Shown here: piece after piece, positions 1 through 5,176 of the stretch
Layout of the letters: each line of letters starts with the position of its first letter
Numbering within the stretch: position 1 is the stretch's first letter
Source: an uncultured Eubacteriales bacterium
GTDB taxonomy: Bacteria; Bacillota_A; Clostridia; Oscillospirales; Oscillospiraceae
Assembly (NCBI GenBank): GCA_900556015.1
Contig: USNH01000049.1
Coordinates: forward strand, 1-6,779
Reading direction: 5' to 3'
Length of the DNA: 6,779 nt
Notes under the pieces: model-generated
What the model was told of the DNA's origin: nothing
What the model saw: only the letters and a program-made list of their open reading frames with translations
Databases searched by the model: none
Translations under genes and position numbers: made by a program

Positions 1-23
1 TGCGCTCCCACCCTCAATTTCCC

Positions 24-57
24 GCCCCGTGGGAGGAAAAACAACCCCCCACGGGGC
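24..57. repeat. 10-bp inverted repeat upstream of the transport operon
   Basis: GCCCCGTGGG at 24-33 is perfectly complementary to CCCACGGGGC at 48-57, with a 14-nt A/C-rich loop between. No T-run follows the second arm, so it is a poor intrinsic terminator for an upstream gene. It lies just before a TATAAT box at 81-86. It could be a DNA operator, part of an RNA leader, or the remains of an upstream gene's 3' end. The first arm also overlaps GTGGGAG (29-35), which can pair with CTCCCAC (5-11), so two mutually exclusive foldings exist. Function is inferred only. Confidence 0.5.
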
Positions 58-80
58 TTACGCTGTCCGACATTCTGTTG

Positions 81-86
81 TATAAT
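81..86 (+). promoter_or_regulatory. Possible -10 box (TATAAT)
   Basis: A perfect TATAAT consensus lies 30 nt before the preferred permease start codon. About 17 bp upstream the sequence is TTACGC (58-63), a poor -35 match, so an activator would be needed or the match is fortuitous. If it is used, transcription would begin near 92-94, leaving a leader of about 25 nt that contains the ribosome binding site. It would also rule out the in-frame TTG at 78 as a start codon, because that lies upstream of the transcript. Confidence 0.4.
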
Positions 87-103
87 GCTCCCATCATCAA
101 AAA

Positions 104-110
104 GGGAGGT
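104..110 (+). promoter_or_regulatory. Ribosome binding site fixing the permease start
   Basis: GGGAGGT ends 6 nt before the GTG at 117, which is normal spacing. The GTG at 111 touches this site and the TTG at 78 lies upstream of it, so 117 is the best start. The GGGAG at 104-108 could pair with CTCCC at 88-92 across an 11-nt loop, which would hide the site in a transcript that began further upstream. Confidence 0.7.
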
Positions 111-116
111 GTGGCT

Positions 117-1169
117 GTGGCTCAGTATGGACACGGCAAAAAGCGGCTGGCCGCGTGGCTGCTGCTGGCGGCGGTGCTGCTGGCGGCGGTGGTGTGCCTG
201 TTCGTCGGCTCGTCCGGCATGACCGTGACCCAGTGCCTCCAGGCGCTGGCGGGCCGGGGCAGCGACGCCCACCTGCGTATCATCTGGAACATCCGCCTGC
301 CCCGCGTGCTGGCGGCCATCATCGCCGGGGCGGGGCTGTCCGTCTCCGGCCTCATCATGCAGACCTGCCTGAACAACGCCATGGCCTCCCCGGCCACGCT
401 GGGCGTGTCCAACGCGGCGGTGTTCGGCGCGAACCTGTCTATCATCGCCTTCGCCGGCGGCTTTCTGTCCACCGGCCACAACGTGGCCAACTACGGCGTC
501 AGCGCCGACCCCTACGCCACGTCCCTGCTGGCGTTCCTCTTCGCCGCGCTGTCGGTGCTGCTGATATTGGGCCTGTGCCGTCTGCGCTCCTTCGCGCCCA
601 ACGTGGTGGTGCTGGCGGGCCTGGCCATGGGCGCTATGTGGACCGCCGCCACCACCGTTCTGCAATTCTACGCCACGGACGTGGGGCTGTCCGCCGCCGT
701 GGTGTGGAGCTTCGGCGACCTGGGCCGCGCCACGTATAAGACCGATGCCATCATGGCCGTCACCGTAGCCGTAGGCTTGGCGCTGTTCATCGCCCTCTCC
801 TGGCGCTACAACGCACTTCTCAGCGGCGATGCCGCCGCCCGCAGCATGGGCGTTCGGGTGGACGCGCTGCGCTTCGCGTCCCTGCTGGCCGCGTCCCTCA
901 TCACCGCCGTCTGCGTGTCGTTTTTGGGGGTCATCGGCTTCGTGGGCGTGATCTGCCCCCACGCGGTGAAAAAGCTGCTGGGGCAGGATCACCGCCATAC
1001 CGTCACCGCCTCCGCGCTGGCCGGCAGTCTGCTGCTGCTGTTGGCGGACACGGTGAGCCGCAGTTTGGGCAGCGGCTCGGCCCTGCCCGTGGGCGCGATC
1101 ACGTCCCTGCTGGGCGCGCCGTTCTTCCTGGCGGTCATCTTCTCGCGAGGGGGGGATGGGGAATGCTAG
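117..1169 (+). CDS. FecCD-family ABC transporter permease (iron complex/heme/corrinoid type)
   Basis: This is the membrane subunit of a type II ABC importer. FecCD/BtuC-family proteins normally dimerise and carry chelated iron, heme or cobalamin across the cytoplasmic membrane. The 350-aa length from the GTG start fits the family (about 330-350), and the protein is strongly hydrophobic with many membrane segments. Family hallmarks are RLPRVLAAIIAGAGLSVSG early in the protein, then LGVSNAA, a WSFGDL segment, the SGDAAARSMGV segment expected at the ATPase-coupling loop, GVIGFVGVICPH, and the C-terminal LPVGAITSLLGAPFF. The usual NPLAxP motif is altered to NNAMASP, which may reflect a subfamily. 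The start is set by GGGAGGT at 104-110; a longer frame opens at TTG 78 but lacks a ribosome binding site. The last 7 nt overlap the ATPase gene. Family is secure; the ligand is unknown. Confidence 0.93.
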   Translation: MAQYGHGKKRLAAWLLLAAVLLAAVVCLFVGSSGMTVTQCLQALAGRGSDAHLRIIWNIRLPRVLAAIIAGAGLSVSGLIMQTCLNNAMASPATLGVSNAAVFGANLSIIAFAGGFLSTGHNVANYGVSADPYATSLLAFLFAALSVLLILGLCRLRSFAPNVVVLAGLAMGAMWTAATTVLQFYATDVGLSAAVVWSFGDLGRATYKTDAIMAVTVAVGLALFIALSWRYNALLSGDAAARSMGVRVDALRFASLLAASLITAVCVSFLGVIGFVGVICPHAVKKLLGQDHRHTVTASALAGSLLLLLADTVSRSLGSGSALPVGAITSLLGAPFFLAVIFSRGGDGEC

Positions 1170-1924
1170 ACATCCGCGGTCTGCGCTTTCGCTACGGCAA
1201 GCGCGCCCCGGTGCTGTCCGGCGTGGATCTGACGCTGGAGGACGGGCGGATCGGCATCCTGCTGGGGCAGAACGGCGCGGGCAAGACCACGCTGTTCAAG
1301 CTGCTGCTGGGCCTTGAGAAGCCGGAGAGCGGCACGATCCTCTTTGACGGGCAGGATCTGACCCGCCTGTCTCCCAGCCAGCGGGCGCGGTGCGTGGGCT
1401 ATGTACCCCAGCACATCCACTTCGGCGCGCTGACGGTCTACGACGCGGTGCTGCTGGGCCGCGTGGCCAGCTTCGGCCTGCGGGCCGGCAGGTCCGATCA
1501 CGAGGTGGTGTCGGCCATTTTGGCCGACATGGGGCTGGAGCATTTGGCGGGCCGCACGGCGGAGACGCTGTCCGGCGGCGAAAAGCAGAAGGTGGCCATC
1601 GCCCGTGCCCTGGCCCAAGAGCCCCGCCTGCTCATCTTCGACGAGCCCACCGGCAATCTGGATCTGGCCAACGAGGCGCTCATCATCCAGGAGGCCAAAA
1701 AGGTGGCCCGCACCAAGCACATCGCCATTTTAAGCTCCCTCCACGACCTGAACCAGGCGCTGGACATGGGCGACACGTTCTTCTTCCTGAAGGACGGCGC
1801 GGTGTGCCATACCGGCGGGGCGGAGGTATTCACCCCGGAGGTCATCGAGGAAGTATTCAGCGTCCGACCCCGCGTTGCGGAGCTGGACGGCAGAAAGATC
1901 ATCATAGGAGGTTGCCATGAGTAA
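1163..1924 (+). CDS. ABC transporter ATP-binding protein, FecE/BtuD type
   Basis: This is the cytoplasmic ATPase that powers the adjacent permease. All nucleotide-binding motifs are intact in the 253-aa protein: Walker A GQNGAGKTT at residues 35-43 (Lys41), Q-loop Gln83 in YVPQH, signature LSGGE at 136-140, Walker B LLIFDEP at 156-162 with catalytic Glu161, D-loop near Asp167, and switch His194 in SSLHDLN. Length and motif spacing match FecE/FhuC/BtuD ATPases. The ATG lies within the end of the permease gene (7-nt overlap), behind a G-rich stretch near 1149-1160, and the 3' end overlaps the binding-protein gene by 8 nt. This implies translational coupling and balanced subunit production. The importer role follows from its neighbours. 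The ligand cannot be deduced from the ATPase. Confidence 0.95.
   Translation: MLDIRGLRFRYGKRAPVLSGVDLTLEDGRIGILLGQNGAGKTTLFKLLLGLEKPESGTILFDGQDLTRLSPSQRARCVGYVPQHIHFGALTVYDAVLLGRVASFGLRAGRSDHEVVSAILADMGLEHLAGRTAETLSGGEKQKVAIARALAQEPRLLIFDEPTGNLDLANEALIIQEAKKVARTKHIAILSSLHDLNQALDMGDTFFFLKDGAVCHTGGAEVFTPEVIEEVFSVRPRVAELDGRKIIIGGCHE
1906..1911 (+). promoter_or_regulatory. Ribosome binding site of the binding-protein gene
   Basis: A perfect AGGAGG lies inside the 3' end of the ATPase gene, 5 nt before the ATG at 1917. It is the best ribosome binding site in the operon, in keeping with the need for excess binding protein over membrane components. Confidence 0.85.
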
Positions 1925-3092
1925 AAAACGCATTGTATCCCTGCTGCTGTCCCTAGCCATGCTGCTGAGCTTGTGCGCCTGCGGTCAGACCGCCGGCCCG
2001 AAGGAAGTGACCGACACACAGTCGGCAGACCCCGTCACCGTGACGGATATGATAGGCCGCCAGGTGGACGTCACCCCCGGCGAGTACACCCGCGTGGTCT
2101 GCATCGGCGCAGGCGCGCTGCGGCAGTACAGCTACATCGGCGATATGTCCCTGCTGTGCGGCGTGGAGGACATCGATAACATCACCCTGACCGACCGGCC
2201 CAAGATGTTCGACGGCGTGGCCCGGCCCTATGTGATAGCGTACAGCGAGGTGCTGACCGCCCTGCCTTCCTGCGGCGTGGGCGGGCCTAATGCCCAGGCG
2301 GCGGAGGCGGAGAAGATCCTCTCCTGTGCGCCGGACATCGTCATCTCCCAGTATGAGGACGCGGACAAGGCGGACGCCCTGCAAGCCCAGCTGGGCGTGC
2401 CGGTCATCACCCTGCGCTCCGGCCCGGACGGCGTGTTTGCCGATGAGCTGCTGGAGAGCCTGACGCTGCTGGGCCAGGTGTTTGGCAGGGAGCAGCGGGC
2501 GCAGGAGCTGATCCAGTTCATCGGCAGCCAGCGGGATGACATCTTCTCCCGCACGGCGGTGGTGGCGGACGGCGACAAGCCCGGCGTCTATATCTGCGGC
2601 CTGGGCAACTGGGGCACGACCAACCACCTGATGACCGCCCCCAATTACAAGCCCTTCGAGGTGGCCAACATCCGCAACGCGGTGCAGGATGTGTCCGTCC
2701 AGGGCATCCAGCCCATCGAGGCCGAGACCTTTGCCGCCATCGGCGCGGACATGGACGTGATGATCATCGACGCGGCGGCGGTGAAGAACATCGCCCCCCT
2801 GTACGCCGAGGACTCCACTCTGCTGGACACCTGCAAGGCGTGGCAGAACGGCCAGGTCTATTTGGAGATGGCCTATAACGCCTACTACACCAACTTCGAG
2901 ATCGCCCTGGCCAACACATGGTTCATCGCCAAGTCCGTCTATCCTGAGCTGTTCGCCGATGTAGACATGACCCAAAAGCTGGACGAGATCACGGAGATGT
3001 TCCTGGGCAAGCCGCTGGCAGCGGAAATCTTCGCCTGCCCCAGTAGCTTCGGCGGCTACCAGCAGATCGACACCGCCTCGTTCTTCTCCTGA
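1917..3092 (+). CDS. Substrate-binding lipoprotein of a FecB/BtuF-type ABC importer
   Basis: This is the extracellular ligand-capture subunit, expected to be tethered to the outer face of the membrane. Residues 1-22 form a lipoprotein signal: MSKKR, a hydrophobic stretch, then LSLCAC, with Cys22 the likely lipidated residue (LCA-C lipobox). After a short linker, VTVTDMIGRQVDV (about 41-53) is the typical start of the class III (TroA/BtuF-like) binding fold, followed by VVCIGAGALRQYSYIG. Later segments AEKILSCAPDIVIS and LGVPVITL also match the family. At 391 aa it is longer than many such proteins (about 300-350). It overlaps the ATPase gene by 8 nt and precedes the methyltransferase by 9 nt. 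A ferric-siderophore, heme, corrinoid or other metal chelate ligand is plausible, and nothing visible decides between them. Confidence 0.92.
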   Translation: MSKKRIVSLLLSLAMLLSLCACGQTAGPKEVTDTQSADPVTVTDMIGRQVDVTPGEYTRVVCIGAGALRQYSYIGDMSLLCGVEDIDNITLTDRPKMFDGVARPYVIAYSEVLTALPSCGVGGPNAQAAEAEKILSCAPDIVISQYEDADKADALQAQLGVPVITLRSGPDGVFADELLESLTLLGQVFGREQRAQELIQFIGSQRDDIFSRTAVVADGDKPGVYICGLGNWGTTNHLMTAPNYKPFEVANIRNAVQDVSVQGIQPIEAETFAAIGADMDVMIIDAAAVKNIAPLYAEDSTLLDTCKAWQNGQVYLEMAYNAYYTNFEIALANTWFIAKSVYPELFADVDMTQKLDEITEMFLGKPLAAEIFACPSSFGGYQQIDTASFFS

Positions 3093-3101
3093 GGTGCGGG
3101 T

Positions 3102-3692
3102 ATGATCGAAAAACAGGCCGTTATCGACTTTTTTGACCGCTGCGCCCCCACGTGGGACGCGGAGATGATCCGCAGCGACCGCAAGATCAACATCATTCTG
3201 GACAACGCCCGTGTGGGTGCTGGCAGCCGCGTGCTGGACGTGGCCTGCGGCACAGGGGTGCTGACGCCGGACTATCTGGCCCGTGACGTGGCCTCCGTCA
3301 CCGCCGTGGACATCTCCCCGGAGATGATCCGCCGCGCACGGGACAAGCTCCGGGACGAGCGGGTGCAGTTCCTCTGCGGCGATGTGGAGACGCTGGACGT
3401 GGGCCGGGATTTTGACGCCGTGGTGGTCTACAACGCCTTTCCCCATTTTCCCGACCCGGAGCGGCTGGTAGCGCACCTCGCGTCCCTGCTGCGGCCCGGC
3501 GGCGTGCTGACGGTGGCCCACGGCATGGGCCGCGCCGCCATCGACGGCCACCACAAGGGCCGGGCCAGCCACGTGTCCCGCGGCCTGATGTCCGCCCAGG
3601 AGCTGGCCGCCATCTTCGAAAAGCACCTGACCGTCACCACCGTCCTCTCCACCGAGGAGATGTATCAGGTGGCGGGGGAGAAGCGGGCATAA
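3102..3692 (+). CDS. Class I SAM-dependent methyltransferase
   Basis: The 196-aa protein has the Rossmann-fold methyltransferase motifs: motif I VLDVACGTG at residues 44-52 (SAM binding), VDISPEMI at 69-76 with Asp70 expected to hold the SAM ribose, GDVE at 93-96, and the post-motif LLRPGGVL at 129-136. The N-terminal FFDRCAPTWD segment is common in small-molecule (Methyltransf_11/25-like) enzymes. FPHF at 113-116 follows motif IV and may line the acceptor site. The ATG lies 5 nt after GAGGTG at 3091-3096 and 9 nt after the binding-protein stop, so it is part of the transport operon. Its stop codon runs into the bidirectional terminator. The acceptor is unknown; methylation of an imported chelate, a tetrapyrrole or a thiol/metal compound is possible but inferred only from position. 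Confidence 0.9.
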   Translation: MIEKQAVIDFFDRCAPTWDAEMIRSDRKINIILDNARVGAGSRVLDVACGTGVLTPDYLARDVASVTAVDISPEMIRRARDKLRDERVQFLCGDVETLDVGRDFDAVVVYNAFPHFPDPERLVAHLASLLRPGGVLTVAHGMGRAAIDGHHKGRASHVSRGLMSAQELAAIFEKHLTVTTVLSTEEMYQVAGEKRA

Positions 3693-3737
3693 GGATAAGG
3701 AAAACGCAGGGCCGCGCCCTGCGTTTTCCTTATCCTT
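3691..3737. terminator. Bidirectional intrinsic terminator, 22-bp perfect stem
   Basis: Bases 3691-3712 are perfectly complementary to 3716-3737, with a CGC loop. The GC-rich stem top (GCAGGGC/GCCCTGC) is flanked by AAAA on one side and TTTTCCTT on the other, so either strand gives a hairpin followed by a U-containing run. It fills the 37-nt gap between two convergent operons. The plus-strand arm includes the last two bases of the methyltransferase TAA, and the other arm contains the whole TAA of the minus-strand pilin gene (3732-3730). The T-run is interrupted, so efficiency cannot be judged by eye. Confidence 0.85.
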
Positions 3738-4242
3738 GCGGGGTGGTATCCGCCGGTTTGTTCAGCTGCTTCACCTGCAGCTCCGTCTGCGCCAGTGTAT
3801 CGCCGCCGCGGTCCTTCACGGTGATGACGGCGGTGAAAATGCGCGTTTCCTTACCGTAGCCCGTCAGCTCCACCGAGGCCCGCAGCCCGTGGGGATAGGC
3901 GTTGTTGGGCAGCAGCTTCTGCCCGCCCAGCAGCACCCGGCCCTCGTCATCGGTGGTAAACTCGGATTGCTGGTTGTCCGCATCGGGGTGGTTTTGGCTG
4001 AAAAAGCCCACCACATTGCCGCCTTCATCGTACTTCAGCGTCCCGGCGTAGCGCAGCTCGTCGCTGACGATGGTCTCCAGCGTGGAGCACAGCACTTGGG
4101 CCTCCGACCCGGCCACGGAGCGCTCATAGCTCCGCACCGCCAGCGACACGCCCAGCACCATTCCGGCGCTGACCAGCAGCACCACCGCCAGGGCGCACAG
4201 AAGCTCCACCAGCGTCATGCCCGCTATTCTCTTTTGCCTCAA
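3730..4242 (-). CDS. Type IV prepilin-like minor pilin (GspJ/PilW-like)
   Basis: This is probably a minor pilin or pseudopilin cut by a prepilin peptidase and built into a pilus tip or priming complex. From the preferred TTG start it has 170 aa with an 8-residue basic leader MRQKRIAG, then MTLVELLCALAVVLLVSAG. That gives the canonical Gly8|Met9 cleavage site, Glu at mature position 5, and a hydrophobic helix of about 20 residues. The remaining ~130 residues are a soluble domain without a recognised catalytic motif. The TTG at 4242 is chosen because GGGAGGTG at 4256-4249 sits 6 nt before it; the GTG at 4251 overlaps that site and would add three residues. The gene is last in the operon and ends inside the shared terminator. 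The J/W assignment rests on gene order and size only, while the pilin class is clear. Confidence 0.85.
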   Translation of the reverse strand: MRQKRIAGMTLVELLCALAVVLLVSAGMVLGVSLAVRSYERSVAGSEAQVLCSTLETIVSDELRYAGTLKYDEGGNVVGFFSQNHPDADNQQSEFTTDDEGRVLLGGQKLLPNNAYPHGLRASVELTGYGKETRIFTAVITVKDRGGDTLAQTELQVKQLNKPADTTPQG

Positions 4243-4248
4243 GTGCGT

Positions 4249-4256
4249 CACCTCCC
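4249..4256 (-). promoter_or_regulatory. Ribosome binding site deciding a TTG start
   Basis: Read on the minus strand this is GGGAGGTG, ending 6 nt before TTG 4242. It overlaps the alternative GTG 4251, which therefore has no spacing for initiation. It lies in the 30-nt gap after the preceding pilin gene. Confidence 0.65.
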
Positions 4257-4272
4257 GGCGGTGCGGCCCTGC

Positions 4273-4548
4273 TTACTCATGGGTGTAGTAGCGGTAGCCG
4301 CCCTTCGTCTCGTATACCTTCACGTTTTTCTCCACCGAGTTGTTCTCTCGCGTGATAGTCAGCGTTTTCGTTTTGCCGTCAGCAGCATCATACTTGAGCG
4401 CGGTATCTGTCTGCCGTACTCCGGCGTTGATGCGGGCCGCCGTCACCAGGGAGGTGGCCAAAAACGCCATGGTCAGCACCACCAGCAGCAGCGCCGCCAG
4501 CGTCTCCGTCAGCGTATCGCCCCGCTGCGACCGCAGCTTCTTTCTCAT
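4273..4548 (-). CDS. Small type IV prepilin-like minor pilin (GspI/PilV-like)
   Basis: This short prepilin has 91 aa from ATG 4548. Its basic leader MRKKLRSQRG is followed by DTLTETLAALLLVVLTMAF, giving a predicted Gly10|Asp11 cut with Glu at mature position 5 and a hydrophobic N-terminal helix. Only about 50 residues follow, rich in Lys, Thr and Tyr and ending GGYRYYTHE, so the globular part is very small. Asp rather than Phe/Met at mature position 1 is unusual, but Gly at -1 and Glu5 are kept. The start is supported by GGAGG at 4560-4556, 7 nt upstream; a GTG at 4569 in the same frame precedes that site and is unlikely. The gene lies 17 nt after the preceding pilin gene, as in a tight operon. 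The GspI/PilV-like label is tentative. Confidence 0.82.
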   Translation of the reverse strand: MRKKLRSQRGDTLTETLAALLLVVLTMAFLATSLVTAARINAGVRQTDTALKYDAADGKTKTLTITRENNSVEKNVKVYETKGGYRYYTHE

Positions 4549-4555
4549 TTCGCCG

Positions 4556-4560
4556 CCTCC
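4556..4560 (-). promoter_or_regulatory. Ribosome binding site of the small pilin gene
   Basis: GGAGG on the minus strand, part of a longer GGAGGAGG run between the upstream pilin stop codon (TGA at 4568-4566) and ATG 4548, with 7-nt spacing. It favours the ATG over the earlier in-frame GTG at 4569. Confidence 0.7.
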
Positions 4561-4565
4561 TCCTG

Positions 4566-5156
4566 TCACTCGATCACGTTGTGCCCGCTCCAGGCCACTG
4601 TTTGATTACCGTCTTGACTTCCCAGATTGCTATACAGCGTCAGCGTCATACGGCACGGATGCTCCCCCGGCGCAGCGTCATCTTCATAGTTCCGCAGTGC
4701 CACGGTCAGGATGTACGCCTTACCCTCATCCGCCGCGCCCTTGTTATCGCCGTAGGTCATCGAAAACACCGCCCACACGTCCTCCATGCCCTCAAGACTG
4801 AGCTTGTACGTCCAATGGTTCACGTTGGCTTTACTGTCATTATAGAGCACCGGCACGGCGTATTGCACGAAGTCCAAAAACGCGCCGCTGCCGTTGCTCG
4901 TATACGTTGTGTTATTGTCCGCTTTCACCGTGCCGTCCATCTCACCATGGAGAAATGCGTCCCGCACGTACTCCGCCGCCGACGACACCGCCAACGACGA
5001 CTGCTCCCGCGCCTTGTCCGACCGCAGGGTGGCGGCGGCGCTGGACGCGGCGGCGATGACCACCGCGCTGACGGTCAGCGCCACCAGCAGCAGCAACAGC
5101 GCCATCAGCATGGACGCGCCCCGCTGCTCATGCAATTTTCTCCGGGCCGCGCCCAT
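4566..5156 (-). CDS. Prepilin-like minor pilin lacking Glu5 (GspK/PilX-like)
   Basis: From ATG 5156 the protein has 196 aa. A basic leader MGAARRKLHEQRG is followed by ASMLMALLLLLVALTVSAVV, which predicts a Gly13|Ala14 cut and a long hydrophobic helix. Mature position 5 is Met, not the usual Glu. Loss of Glu5 is a known feature of GspK-type tip pseudopilins, which suggests a tip role. The next segment (SSAAATLRSDKAREQSSLA) continues the helix, and the rest is a soluble domain of about 140 residues with several Asn, Thr and Tyr and one Cys (HPCRM). An in-frame GTG at 5165 would add three residues. AGGTG at 5167-5163 is well spaced for the ATG, while AGGAAGG at 5175-5169 could serve either start. 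It begins about 20 nt after the large surface-protein gene. Prepilin class is likely; subtype is inferred. Confidence 0.8.
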   Translation of the reverse strand: MGAARRKLHEQRGASMLMALLLLLVALTVSAVVIAAASSAAATLRSDKAREQSSLAVSSAAEYVRDAFLHGEMDGTVKADNNTTYTSNGSGAFLDFVQYAVPVLYNDSKANVNHWTYKLSLEGMEDVWAVFSMTYGDNKGAADEGKAYILTVALRNYEDDAAPGEHPCRMTLTLYSNLGSQDGNQTVAWSGHNVIE

Positions 5157-5176
5157 GTCTGTCACCTGCCTTCCTG

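Noticed and set aside
24..57. Inverted repeat as an intrinsic terminator of an upstream gene
   Set aside because: No T-run follows either arm on the plus strand, so it is reported only as a dyad of unknown role.
78..116. Extended N-terminus of the permease from TTG 78
   Set aside because: The TTG lies upstream of the ribosome binding site at 104-110 and next to a possible -10 box, and the added residues do not resemble a FecCD N-terminus.
165..194. Tandem 15-bp repeat in the permease gene (encoding LAAVL then LAAVV)
   Set aside because: Two imperfect copies in a Leu/Ala/Val-rich membrane segment are ordinary low-complexity coding sequence.
1953..3626. A 557-codon open frame on the minus strand opposite the binding protein and methyltransferase
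   Set aside because: It spans two well-supported plus-strand genes and their junction, its translation is rich in His, Gly, Arg and Val with no recognisable domain, and such frames are expected opposite GC-rich codons.
3736..4605. A 289-codon plus-strand open frame opposite the pilin genes
   Set aside because: It has a low-complexity Arg/His/Gln-rich translation, crosses two gene boundaries, and runs antisense to genes with clear prepilin motifs and ribosome binding sites.
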